Positions 25,999 to 34,127 of a stretch of DNA of 47,932 nucleotides are shown here, piece after piece. A program made the translations under genes and the position numbers. Source of the DNA: Vibrio qingdaonensis (lineage in GTDB: Bacteria > Pseudomonadota > Gammaproteobacteria > Enterobacterales > Vibrionaceae). The number at the start of each line of letters is the position of its first letter. Position 1 is the first letter of the stretch. The notes beneath the pieces are model-generated. The model had not been told where the DNA came from and searched no databases. It saw nothing but the letters and a program-made list of their open reading frames with translations. The stretch lies in assembly GCF_026191675.1 (NCBI RefSeq), contig NZ_JAKRRY010000040.1, positions 1-47,932 of the forward strand, given 5' to 3'.

Positions 25999-26023
25999 TA
26001 AGGTATCATTTTTAAGGTATCAG

Positions 26024-26848
26024 TTACTTTGCACCCTTCACATCAAAATCGATCTTGTCGCTACCAGTGAATACTTGGAAACGCAGTCCTTTGGCTCTTG
26101 CAATGGTGGTAATGCCAAACTGTTTGGCTAGGTCTAATCCCATCTGTGTCACACCAGAGCGAGATAAAAGCACCGAGATCCCCATTTGCGCGACTTTAAT
26201 AACCATTTCTGATGTGAGTCGTCCTGTGGTGTAAAAAATTTTATCATCGCCGGTTTCTTCGTTAAGCCACATTTCGCCCGCTAACGTATCAACCGCATTG
26301 TGACGGCCCACATCTTCGACGAATGACAGAACTTGGTTATTTTGACAAATAGCACATCCATGCACAGCGCCCGCCTTTTTATACGTATCATTAAAGTGGG
26401 TGAGCGCTTCGAGTGTGGCATAAATTTGTGATTGTTTTAATGGCGTTTGCGGAACCTGATAACCATCAAGTTGCTTCATGACGTTGCCATACATCGTGCC
26501 TTGCCCACAACCAGAGGTAACGGTTTTTTTCTTTAGTGCTTCATCGAGAAAGTCGGTATTTTCTTTAGTAATCACTGCTGCAGAATGGGTTTCCCAATCG
26601 ATAATGAGTGACTCGATGGCGTTAGGATCAGACAAGAAGCCCTGATTTTTCAGGTAACCTAGTACTAAAGAGTCGGGTCTAGAACCTAGAGTCATTAACG
26701 TGACGATTTCTTTCCAATTAAGCATCACGGTAAGCGGACGTTCGCAGGCGATTTGCTTGACCAGCTTTTCACCATATTCGTCAACGACTTCAACTTCCAT
26801 GGTTTGCAAAGGATTTTCGCTTGTTCTAATAATATTTGGCTTTACCAC
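26024..26848 (-). CDS. fdhD: Formate dehydrogenase accessory sulfurtransferase
   Basis: 274 residues of the FdhD family, which passes sulfur from a cysteine desulfurase to the bis-MGD cofactor of formate dehydrogenase. Visible family features: RPLTVMLNWKEIVTLMTLGSRPDSLVLGYL, TSGCGQGTMYG, the HGCAICQ region with a CxxC pair, and FVEDVGRHNAVDTLAG. TGRLTSEMVIKVAQMGISVLLSRSGVT closes the fold. It is divergent from the fdh accessory genes. A sigma-54-type promoter lies about 113 bp upstream on this strand. FdhD acts in the cytoplasm before Tat export of the catalytic subunit. Confidence 0.93.
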   Translation of the reverse strand: MVKPNIIRTSENPLQTMEVEVVDEYGEKLVKQIACERPLTVMLNWKEIVTLMTLGSRPDSLVLGYLKNQGFLSDPNAIESLIIDWETHSAAVITKENTDFLDEALKKKTVTSGCGQGTMYGNVMKQLDGYQVPQTPLKQSQIYATLEALTHFNDTYKKAGAVHGCAICQNNQVLSFVEDVGRHNAVDTLAGEMWLNEETGDDKIFYTTGRLTSEMVIKVAQMGISVLLSRSGVTQMGLDLAKQFGITTIARAKGLRFQVFTGSDKIDFDVKGAK

Positions 26849-26908
26849 GCAATATGTCCTTTTGTTCGACTGTAGTAGCGGTTAAGAAGAGCAACCAACT
26901 CAACCTAT

Positions 26909-26924
26909 TGGCTTGATTATTGCT
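26909..26924 (+). promoter_or_regulatory. Candidate sigma-54 promoter toward the DUF3305 gene
   Basis: TGGCTTGATTATTGCT has GG and GC at the required spacing, with TGGC and TTGCT matching the consensus. The start would be near 26935, about 143 bp before the DUF3305 ATG. It faces the fdhD promoter at 26961-26976. Weaker than the other candidates. Confidence 0.4.
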
Positions 26925-26960
26925 TCGTAATCAGTAATTAGCAACTCAGTTAATGATAAA

Positions 26961-26976
26961 AGCAAATTAAATGCCA
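26961..26976 (-). promoter_or_regulatory. Sigma-54 (-24/-12) promoter of fdhD
   Basis: The minus strand reads TGGCATTTAATTTGCT, almost the same as the tupA promoter (TGGCATT-N4-TTGCT). The start would be near 26951, about 103 bp before the fdhD ATG. A weak match to the shared palindrome, ACTGACAcgaTGACATA, lies at 26980-26996. Confidence 0.6.
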
Positions 26977-27077
26977 ATGACTGACACGATGACATAATAA
27001 GTTATTGAATGGTCATAAGGTATAGTAAATCACCAGTCTTCACCGTTGTATGTAAACCAATCCAAGAAGAGATTTCG

Positions 27078-27515
27078 ATGTTACCGAAAAAAAATGACGA
27101 TCAATGGCCACTACAAATTGATGTTGTTGCCACAGAAAAACAAGTCGGTCGCTGGATGACCACCCAACGAGAACTTAATGGATTTGGTCTTTCTGATATT
27201 GATGTCAGCCGACCTTATTCCTTGTTAGAGCTGTATAAAGATGAACGCACTGACTATCGTTTTAACCTAAGTTCTCAATCACCAAAATTGTTTGTTGTCT
27301 TCGATAATCATGACGAGTCGGATGTGACGCCTATTCTGGTTACTGCCTCTCAAGGGGTGGCAGGATCGTTCATGGATGGAGATTACTTAGTCCTGTCCAA
27401 TGATATGCCGTTACCAATACAAGCTTGGATGGAAGCGTTCATAGGTCGGCACGGGGAATTACTAGAAGTGCGCCGTAAAAAGCGTAAAGGTGCGGGGCGT
27501 TCAAGTGAAAAATAG
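27078..27515 (+). CDS. DUF3305 protein, formate dehydrogenase accessory
   Basis: About 145 residues. The pattern WPLQIDVVATEKQVGRWMTTQRELNGFGLSDI and the basic C-terminus (EVRRKKRKGAGRSSEK) match the DUF3305 family, which is found with DUF3306 in fdh operons. No signal peptide or membrane helix. Biochemical role unknown. The ATG at 27078 is chosen because GAAGAGA lies upstream; ATGs earlier in the frame lack this. The 3' end overlaps the DUF3306 start. Confidence 0.85.
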   Translation: MLPKKNDDQWPLQIDVVATEKQVGRWMTTQRELNGFGLSDIDVSRPYSLLELYKDERTDYRFNLSSQSPKLFVVFDNHDESDVTPILVTASQGVAGSFMDGDYLVLSNDMPLPIQAWMEAFIGRHGELLEVRRKKRKGAGRSSEK

Positions 27516-28275
27516 TTTCCTTTCCCGTTGGTCTCAACGAAAGTTAGACGCAGATAAAGATATCACATCTACGCCAACCCATTTAGAACAACAAAACGAT
27601 GACGATCAAATACTTGCTGATAAACAATTAGTCAGAGATGACTCTGAACGTAATGGGTCTGAACGTAATAGTTTTGAAAATGATCGTTCCATAGATGCAA
27701 ACACAGCGCCTGCGCATCTACAAGATGACAACGACCCAAAACCTAGTCAGGCGATGGTGGAAAATACCGACGCACTCGACACTGAAAATCAAGATGCTAG
27801 TCAGACAAGTGATGAATCTGAAGGGGAGGTCGAGGACATACCGGTTGAGTCACTTACCATGTCGGAATTAATGACCAAAACCGGTCTCGACAAAGCAGCA
27901 AAAAAAGCCGCGCTGCGTAAGATGTTTCTTAGCCCTGAATTTAATGTTGTCGATCGACTTAATGATTATGATCATGACTATGCTGCAGTTAAGCCGCTTG
28001 CCGCGGGTGTTGCTGAAACGCTGAGAGAATGGGTGAATAAGGTAGAAGAGCTTGAGAGTGACCCCACTAACCCTGAAAGCGCAGGGGAGAATAAAGACGA
28101 TAATGTGGTCGCGCTCGATGATGAAAATGTCAGTGACGAACAAGGGGCAAAACGAGAGGATGCCCTTGAAGCGGAACACGATAACGACGCAGAGGATGAG
28201 CTTCAGCAAACGAAATCAGAAAACGTAACAGATGTTGATACGAGCTCATGTGCTTCTAATGTTAATGTGAAATAA
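27505..28275 (+). CDS. DUF3306 protein, acidic, formate dehydrogenase accessory
   Basis: About 256 residues from a GTG at 27505. The N-terminal NSFLSRWSQRKLDAD is the DUF3306 hallmark; a second conserved part (PVESLTMSELMTKTGLDKAAKKAALRKMFLSPEFNVVDRLNDYDHDY) lies near the middle. The rest is low-complexity and very acidic (long Asp/Glu/Asn/Ser runs), likely disordered. It overlaps the DUF3305 stop by 11 bp. Its constant pairing with DUF3305 and formate dehydrogenase suggests a maturation role, which is inference. The 346 bp that follow carry no gene but hold the control region of the next operon. Confidence 0.83.
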   Translation: MKNSFLSRWSQRKLDADKDITSTPTHLEQQNDDDQILADKQLVRDDSERNGSERNSFENDRSIDANTAPAHLQDDNDPKPSQAMVENTDALDTENQDASQTSDESEGEVEDIPVESLTMSELMTKTGLDKAAKKAALRKMFLSPEFNVVDRLNDYDHDYAAVKPLAAGVAETLREWVNKVEELESDPTNPESAGENKDDNVVALDDENVSDEQGAKREDALEAEHDNDAEDELQQTKSENVTDVDTSSCASNVNVK

Positions 28276-28325
28276 AGGTTGAAACTCGTGAAGGTGGGTG
28301 CGCGGCTAAAGACTAACCGTTTGAT

Positions 28326-28404
28326 TGAGACAATATTTACCACACAAAAGATAGGTACATTTTGTCTTAGTGATAACATCGTATAACTAAGACAAATTGT
28401 CTCA
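28326..28404. promoter_or_regulatory. Three palindromic activator-type sites upstream of the fdh operon
   Basis: TGAGACAataTTTACCA (28326-28342, left half), AGGTACAtttTGTCTTA (28353-28369, right half) and TAAGACAaatTGTCTCA (28388-28404, full GACA-N3-TGTC palindrome). The outer arms also pair: TGAGACAAT with ATTGTCTCA, and TTTGTCTTAGT with ACTAAGACAAA, giving nested inverted repeats. Centres lie about 231, 204 and 169 bp before the predicted transcription start. The motif is the one found between tupA and the response regulator. Confidence 0.65.
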
Positions 28405-28538
28405 CTCTGATAAATCGAACCAATAAACAGTGCTAAATGAATCGATTTATCCTGCTCACTGGAGCGAAATACTGAGTCATTTAGCCATATTTGTCCATTT
28501 TCCGGCAAATCCGCTTTAAAATAGTGAGTAGTTTTAGT

Positions 28539-28554
28539 TGGAACAATAATTGCA
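28539..28554 (+). promoter_or_regulatory. Sigma-54 (-24/-12) promoter of the fdh iron-sulfur/chaperone genes
   Basis: TGGAACAATAATTGCA fits TGGCAC-N5-TTGCA with exact GG to GC spacing and one common substitution. The start would be near 28565, about 57 bp before the ATG at 28622. With the palindromes 170-230 bp upstream this is the usual layout of an enhancer-driven sigma-54 promoter. The stretch 28276-28621 holds nothing else I can identify. Confidence 0.7.
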
Positions 28555-28621
28555 ATTTGTATCAACAGTGACGATTTAACGTCAAAGCGATGAGGCAAAG
28601 ACCTCTGCACTGGAAGATGCA

Positions 28622-30286
28622 ATGATAAAAAAATTATTAGAAGAATCGACAACTGAAAACGGGCTGGCTCGCCTTTATGCGTTTGAAAATACCGTAGAAC
28701 TTGCCAATCTCATTCCTCCTACTGTTAGCTATGAAAGCCAAGGCGATACGTTGATTGTCGGACCGACGGCGATTATAACGAGCACAGCAGAGCAGCTCAC
28801 GGCGATGCATTCACTTACGCTGCTGTCGACCGACGGCGTAACAAGTGACAAGTACCCAAATTTATATTTTGCGGACAGCGTTGAGATTTCCGGTTTCCTG
28901 GGCACATTTACCGTTAACGTTCAAAATCATGCGCAAACTATCAACCTTGCGGAAGTATCAGTAGGGCGAGATTGTTTTGATGTTGTGTTGGACCATACCC
29001 TTAACGGCTGCATGTCTGAGCAAGTCCCTGTTCCCGGTTTCTATCCGGTTGGAAGAGGCTATCCTTCTCTAGCTGAGGCTTTAGAGGTTATCCCAACACT
29101 AATGGGAACCTTTGATAAGCCGAAGTACTTCCGTTTGGATACCGACTTGTGTGCACACAGTTCGCGCGGTGTTAAAGGGTGTGAACGCTGTGTCGATGCG
29201 TGTCCTGCTGGTGCGTTATCAAGTGAAGGCAACGATAAGATTGGTCATAAAATTGAGATCAATCCGTATCTGTGTCAAGGCGTAGGAACGTGTGCCACGG
29301 CTTGTCCAACAGAAGCGATTCATTACGCACTCCCAACACCGAAAGAAACGCAAAAGTTCATAGAGCGAACGTTAGCGAATTATCACAATAAAGGTGGTAA
29401 AGACGCCATTATTCTTGTTTGTAGTTCCAGACACGAGACTTATAACGTCATGGCACTGAGAGCGTTACCCGACAATGTTATCCCCGTCGTTGTGGAAGAG
29501 TTACCTTCGGTGGGAATTGACACTTGGTTCGCTGCACTGGTTAACGGCGCGACGCAAGTGTTGTTTGCAGCCAGTCGTCATATGCCCGAAACCATTCAAA
29601 CCGTGCTTAATCGTGAAGTGGGTATGGCACAGTTATTACTCGAGAATCTAGGGCTCGCTCGAGAAACCATTGATGTCTTATATCTAGAATCGCTGCGCGA
29701 AGGATTGCCAACATTAGTGACCACGTCACTTGGTGTGAATGTTGGCGATGTGCAAGGTGATAAACGACAACGCCTTTACACCTCTCTTGACGCGTTGGCC
29801 TCTCAACGCTCCGTCATTGAAACCATCCAAGTGCTTCCTTCTACTGCGCCATTTGGCACGGTGAATTGTGAGACGGATAAATGCACATTGTGTATGGCGT
29901 GTGTTGCGGTTTGCCCAACGAAAGCGCTGCATAATACTGGCGATAGACCTGCTCTTGATTTTATTGAGCAAGACTGTGTGCAATGCGGAATGTGCGAAAA
30001 GGCTTGTCCTGAATCGGCTTTATCTCTCTCTCAACAGGTCAACTGGGATCAAGAATCTCGTCAAAATGTTGTTGCCCTGCATGAAGAAAAGGCCGCTGAA
30101 TGTTTACGTTGTGGGAAGCCATTTGCACCGCAATCTATGATTACTATGCTGCAAAATAAGTTACGCGGTCACTCTCATTTTTCTGACGACATGTCCTTGC
30201 GCCGTATCGCTATGTGCGAAGACTGCCGAGTCGTGGATGTATTTGAATCAATGGCTGAAAACCCAGAACAACAATTAAAAATTTAG
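28622..30286 (+). CDS. Multi-[4Fe-4S] ferredoxin-type protein of the fdh operon
   Basis: 554 residues, no signal peptide. Cysteine sets are seen at about 177-194 (CAHSSRGVKGCERCVDACP), 218-228 (CQGVGTCATACP), near 420 (CTLCMACVAVCP) and near 455 (CVQCGMCEKACP), plus a C-terminal pair of CxxC motifs (CLRC, CEDC). The middle part (about 245-400) resembles a flavodoxin- or HdrA-like carrier region without a clear motif. Such proteins accompany Tat-exported formate dehydrogenases in many proteobacteria; a cytoplasmic electron-transfer or maturation role is likely. GGAAGA lies 5 bp before the ATG. First gene of the operon. Confidence 0.85.
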   Translation: MIKKLLEESTTENGLARLYAFENTVELANLIPPTVSYESQGDTLIVGPTAIITSTAEQLTAMHSLTLLSTDGVTSDKYPNLYFADSVEISGFLGTFTVNVQNHAQTINLAEVSVGRDCFDVVLDHTLNGCMSEQVPVPGFYPVGRGYPSLAEALEVIPTLMGTFDKPKYFRLDTDLCAHSSRGVKGCERCVDACPAGALSSEGNDKIGHKIEINPYLCQGVGTCATACPTEAIHYALPTPKETQKFIERTLANYHNKGGKDAIILVCSSRHETYNVMALRALPDNVIPVVVEELPSVGIDTWFAALVNGATQVLFAASRHMPETIQTVLNREVGMAQLLLENLGLARETIDVLYLESLREGLPTLVTTSLGVNVGDVQGDKRQRLYTSLDALASQRSVIETIQVLPSTAPFGTVNCETDKCTLCMACVAVCPTKALHNTGDRPALDFIEQDCVQCGMCEKACPESALSLSQQVNWDQESRQNVVALHEEKAAECLRCGKPFAPQSMITMLQNKLRGHSHFSDDMSLRRIAMCEDCRVVDVFESMAENPEQQLKI

Positions 30287-30298
30287 GAGTCGATGTTG

Positions 30299-30922
30299 AT
30301 GGAAGAGCAACATGATGAAATGCGCAGCGACATTTATCTCTTGATTTCGACGCTGTGTCGCCAAGCGCCAGATAGAGACCTATTGGAGTTTTTAGCTCAC
30401 CTTGAAATTGAAAGTGGCATCAATCAAATGACGTCGGCATGGCAGGACTTATCTGCCGCTGCCAAAGTAGCACAGGTCAGCGCACTTGAAGATGAGTATC
30501 AAGATTTGTTTATTGGTATTGGTAAGGGTGAAATTGTGCCGTTTGCGTCTTGGCATCTAACAGGCTCGTTAATGGAGAAGCCACTCGCGGCCGTAAGGCA
30601 ATCACTAACGCAATTAGGGTTAGAACGAGAGGAAGGTGTCAAGGAGCCGGAAGATCATATTGCCGCGATAAGTGAAGTGATGGCGGCGTTAATTGAACAA
30701 CAGAGTGAACCTGAAGCAAAGGCATTTTTTAACCAACACCTTGCTACGTGGTATGGCGCGCTTTGTCGCCAAATGGAATCAGCATCCAGTGCTCAGTTTT
30801 ATAAGGATGTCGCGGTATTGATGGCGGCGTTTTTCGACGTAGAGCAGGTGAGGTATGCAACCAGTCCGGTGTCTACCAAAGCAAAAATGAAAATTGATGT
30901 AAAGAACATTACCACTAAGTAA
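30299..30922 (+). CDS. TorD/DmsD-family molybdoenzyme chaperone
   Basis: About 207 residues. The motif EDEYQDLFIGIGKGEIVPFASWHLTGSLMEKPLA and the later EPEDHIA are the signature of TorD-like chaperones, which bind the twin-arginine signal of a molybdoenzyme and hold it until the cofactor is inserted. Its client here should be the FdhA product encoded downstream. The ATG at 30299 has AGGAG 9 bp upstream; an ATG at 30293 is only 3 bp from it. It follows the iron-sulfur gene at once. Confidence 0.88.
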   Translation: MEEQHDEMRSDIYLLISTLCRQAPDRDLLEFLAHLEIESGINQMTSAWQDLSAAAKVAQVSALEDEYQDLFIGIGKGEIVPFASWHLTGSLMEKPLAAVRQSLTQLGLEREEGVKEPEDHIAAISEVMAALIEQQSEPEAKAFFNQHLATWYGALCRQMESASSAQFYKDVAVLMAAFFDVEQVRYATSPVSTKAKMKIDVKNITTK

Positions 30923-31030
30923 TGACCGTTTAATCGTTAGTCAGTTAGGCGTGAGACTTAACTTAACTATTCAGCTTACTAGAGATATCTGTACTTATTA
31001 AGTACAAGGCATCCACTCAGGGAGCAAACT

Positions 31031-31249
31031 ATGAGCAAGCAAAACAAGCAAGATGAACAGAGCACGTGCAATGAAAGCCGACGTAACCTATTAAAAGGAT
31101 TGACGACGGCGGCAGTTGCGGGTGCCGTTATTACTGGCACTACCCATGCAGCAAGCAGTGGTGTCACTGATACACCGTTGGACGAAAGTACCAAGAAAAC
31201 GGGATATCGTGAAACGCAACACGTGAAAGATTACTACGACACACTTTAA
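31031..31249 (+). CDS. Small Tat-signal protein of the formate dehydrogenase region
   Basis: 72 residues. SRRNLLKGLTTAAVAGAVITGTTHA is a twin-arginine signal with hydrophobic core, followed by a short tail (SSGVTDTPLDESTKKTGYRETQHVKDYYDTL). It matches the short proteins known as formate dehydrogenase region Tat targets, found directly before fdhA. Function is unknown; it may be exported together with FdhA. GGGAG is 6 bp before the ATG and fdhA starts 11 bp after its stop. Confidence 0.88.
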   Translation: MSKQNKQDEQSTCNESRRNLLKGLTTAAVAGAVITGTTHAASSGVTDTPLDESTKKTGYRETQHVKDYYDTL

Positions 31250-31260
31250 GGAGCGAACCA

Positions 31261-34116
31261 ATGAAACTGACAAAGCGCTCCAATACTGTGAGCAAAAATG
31301 AAAACAAGCTTGGCATCAGTCGCCGAACGTTTATGCGTAGCTCTACGCTTGCGGCAGGTGGTGCCGTCGCCGGAGCGTATGTCTTCGCGCCAGGGATGAT
31401 TAAAAAAGCGCAAGCTCAATCGGTTGATCCTGAAGCGAAAACCGAGATAAAACGTACAATATGTTCACACTGCTCGGTCGGGTGTGGTGTGTACGCTGAA
31501 GTTCAAAATGGTGTGTGGACGGGTCAAGAACCGGCATTCGACCACCCATTTAATGCTGGTGGGCACTGTGCTAAGGGCGCAGCTTTACGTGAGCATGGCC
31601 ATGGTGAGCGACGTCTAAAATACCCGATGAAGCTTGAAGGCGGAAAATGGAAGAAGCTGACGTGGGATGAAGCCATCGAAGAGATTGGCAGCAAAGTCTT
31701 AGAAATCCGCGAAGAATCAGGCCCTGATTCTGTGTATTGGCTGGGCAGTGCTAAGCACAACAATGAACAAGCGTATATGTTCAGAAAAATGGCGTCTCTA
31801 TGGGGCACAAACAACGTCGATCACCAAGCGCGTATTTGTCACTCCACCACTGTATCAGGTGTAGCAAACACTTGGGGTTATGGCGCGATGACCAATTCTT
31901 TCAATGACATGCATAACTGTAAGTCTATGCTATTCATTGGCTCAAACCCTGCCGAAGCACACCCTGTTGCCATGCAGCATATCCTGATAGCCAAAGAGAA
32001 AAACGGTTGTAAGATTGTTGTTGCGGATCCAAGACGTACGCGTACAGCAGCGAAGTCAGATCATTATTGTTCGTTAAGACCCGGTACGGATGTTGCGTTT
32101 ATCTGGGGCTTGCTATGGCACATTTTTGCGAATAAATGGGAAGACCAGGAATTTATTCGCCAACGTGTGTATGGCATGGATGAGATTCGACAAGAGGTTG
32201 CCAAGTGGACACCAGAAGAGGTTGAGCGCGTGACTGGTGTAAGCGAAGCCGACGTATACAAAGCCGCCAAACTACTGTCTGACAATCGTCCGGGTAGTAT
32301 TATTTGGTGTATGGGCGGTACTCAGCACACTACCGGTAACAACAATACGCGTGCTTACTGTGTACTTGAACTTGCACTAGGTAATATAGGTAAGTCTGGT
32401 GGCGGGGCGAATATTTTCCGTGGTCACGACAACGTACAAGGCGCGACTGACCTTGGCGTCCTTTCTCATACGCTTCCTGGTTACTATGGCTTAGCGGATG
32501 GATCATGGAAGCACTGGGCGAAAGTCTGGGATGTGGATTACGAGTGGATCAAAGGACGATTTGATCCAAACGAGTATCGCGGTAAAAAGCCAATGAATAA
32601 CATGGGCATTCCTGTGTCGCGTTGGATTGATGGCGTACTTGAAAATAAAGAAAACATTGAACAGAACGATAACATTCGCGCCATGTTCTATTGGGGGCAT
32701 GCGGTTAACTCGCAAACCCGTGGCGTCGAAATGAGAAAAGCGATGTCAAAACTCGACATGATGGTGATTGTCGACCCATACCCAACACATGCAGCGGTAA
32801 TGAACGACCGTACTGACGGTGTGTATTTATTACCAGCAACCACTCAGTTTGAAACTTACGGTTCCGTTACGGCTTCAAATCGCTCGCTTCAATGGCGCGA
32901 TAAAGTCATCGAGCCACTGTTTGACTCGAAACCTGATCACGAAATCATGTATCTGCTGACTAAAAAATTAGGGTTTGCGGATCAGTTATTTAAAAACGTT
33001 AAAGTTGAAAATAACCAGCCGGTGATTGAAGACATTACACGCGAGTTTAATAAAGGTATGTGGACGATTGGTTACACAGGCCAAAGCCCTGAACGACTCA
33101 AAGCTCACCAGCAAAACTGGCATATTTTCAATAAAACAACATTGGAAGCCGAGGGCGGTGTCGCCAACGGCGAAACCTATGGCTTACCATGGCCGTGTTG
33201 GGGTACGCCAGAAATGAAGCACCCGGGTACTCATATTCTTTACGATACATCAAAACCGGTTGCATTGGGTGGGGGTAACTTCCGTGCTCGATTTGGTGTG
33301 GAATTTGAAGGCGATAGCTTGCTGGCTGAAGACAGTTATTCTTTGGGTTGTGAAATTGAAGATGGTTACCCAGAGTTTACCGATAAGCTGATTAAACAGC
33401 TTGGTTGGTGGGGGGATTTAACGCCGGAAGAGCAAGCCGCTGCCGAAGGTAAAAACTGGAAAACTGACTTATCGGGTGGTATCCAGCGTGTTGCGGTACT
33501 TCACGGATGTATGCCATTTGGTAATGCCAAAGCCCGTGCGATTGTGTGGACGTTCCCAGATCGAGTTCCTCTGCACCGAGAACCTCTGTATACGCCACGT
33601 CGAGATTTAGTGGCTGACTACCCAACGTGGGATGACAGTGAGTCTATCTACCGTCTACCAACCTTGTATAAGTCTATCCAAGACCAAGATAAGTCGGGGG
33701 AGTATCCGATTGTGTTGACATCTGGACGCTTGGTTGAATATGAAGGTGGGGGTGAAGAGACGCGTTCTAACCCGTGGCTTGCGGAGCTGCAGCGTGAAAT
33801 GTTTGTTGAAGTGAACCCGAAAGACGCCAATGACATCGGATTTAAAGATGGTGACATGGTGTGGGTTGAAGGCGCGGAAAAAGGGAGAATTAAAGTTAAA
33901 GCCATGGTGACGCGACGTGTTAAACCAGGGTTAGCGTTTCTTCCTTTCCACTTTGGCGGTAAGTTCCAGGGTGAAGATCTTCGTTCTAAATACCCTAAGG
34001 GAAGCGATCCCTATGTCATAGGTGAGGCCGCGAATACGGCCACCACTTATGGCTATGATCCGGTGACGCAAATGCAAGAAACAAAAGTCACTCTCTGTAA
34101 TATCAAGAAAGCGTAA
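31261..34116 (+). CDS. fdhA: Formate dehydrogenase catalytic subunit, cysteine type
   Basis: 951 residues. A Tat signal (ISRRTFMRSSTLAAGGAVAGAYVFA) predicts periplasmic export. The [4Fe-4S] cysteines are C68, C71, C75 and C103. The metal-ligand site reads DHQARICHSTTVSG with Cys193, where selenocysteine enzymes have U; there is no in-frame TGA, so no selenium machinery is needed. His194 follows, as required for formate oxidation. Bis-MGD-binding stretches (FIGSNPAEAHP, GTDVAF, GHAVNSQTRG) and a molydopterin dinucleotide C-domain (LTSGRLVEYEGGGEETRSNPWLAEL) are present. With tupABC nearby, tungsten is a plausible metal. It oxidises formate and passes electrons to FdhB and FdhC. Confidence 0.95.
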   Translation: MKLTKRSNTVSKNENKLGISRRTFMRSSTLAAGGAVAGAYVFAPGMIKKAQAQSVDPEAKTEIKRTICSHCSVGCGVYAEVQNGVWTGQEPAFDHPFNAGGHCAKGAALREHGHGERRLKYPMKLEGGKWKKLTWDEAIEEIGSKVLEIREESGPDSVYWLGSAKHNNEQAYMFRKMASLWGTNNVDHQARICHSTTVSGVANTWGYGAMTNSFNDMHNCKSMLFIGSNPAEAHPVAMQHILIAKEKNGCKIVVADPRRTRTAAKSDHYCSLRPGTDVAFIWGLLWHIFANKWEDQEFIRQRVYGMDEIRQEVAKWTPEEVERVTGVSEADVYKAAKLLSDNRPGSIIWCMGGTQHTTGNNNTRAYCVLELALGNIGKSGGGANIFRGHDNVQGATDLGVLSHTLPGYYGLADGSWKHWAKVWDVDYEWIKGRFDPNEYRGKKPMNNMGIPVSRWIDGVLENKENIEQNDNIRAMFYWGHAVNSQTRGVEMRKAMSKLDMMVIVDPYPTHAAVMNDRTDGVYLLPATTQFETYGSVTASNRSLQWRDKVIEPLFDSKPDHEIMYLLTKKLGFADQLFKNVKVENNQPVIEDITREFNKGMWTIGYTGQSPERLKAHQQNWHIFNKTTLEAEGGVANGETYGLPWPCWGTPEMKHPGTHILYDTSKPVALGGGNFRARFGVEFEGDSLLAEDSYSLGCEIEDGYPEFTDKLIKQLGWWGDLTPEEQAAAEGKNWKTDLSGGIQRVAVLHGCMPFGNAKARAIVWTFPDRVPLHREPLYTPRRDLVADYPTWDDSESIYRLPTLYKSIQDQDKSGEYPIVLTSGRLVEYEGGGEETRSNPWLAELQREMFVEVNPKDANDIGFKDGDMVWVEGAEKGRIKVKAMVTRRVKPGLAFLPFHFGGKFQGEDLRSKYPKGSDPYVIGEAANTATTYGYDPVTQMQETKVTLCNIKKA

Positions 34117-34127
34117 GGAGTCATAAC

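Noticed and set aside
27868..28209. Long open frame on the minus strand inside the DUF3306 gene
   Set aside because: It is a shadow of an acidic, low-complexity coding region; its product has no family resemblance and no ribosome site.
31837..31839. Selenocysteine codon in fdhA
   Set aside because: The active-site codon is TGT (Cys); no in-frame TGA and no need for a SECIS element.
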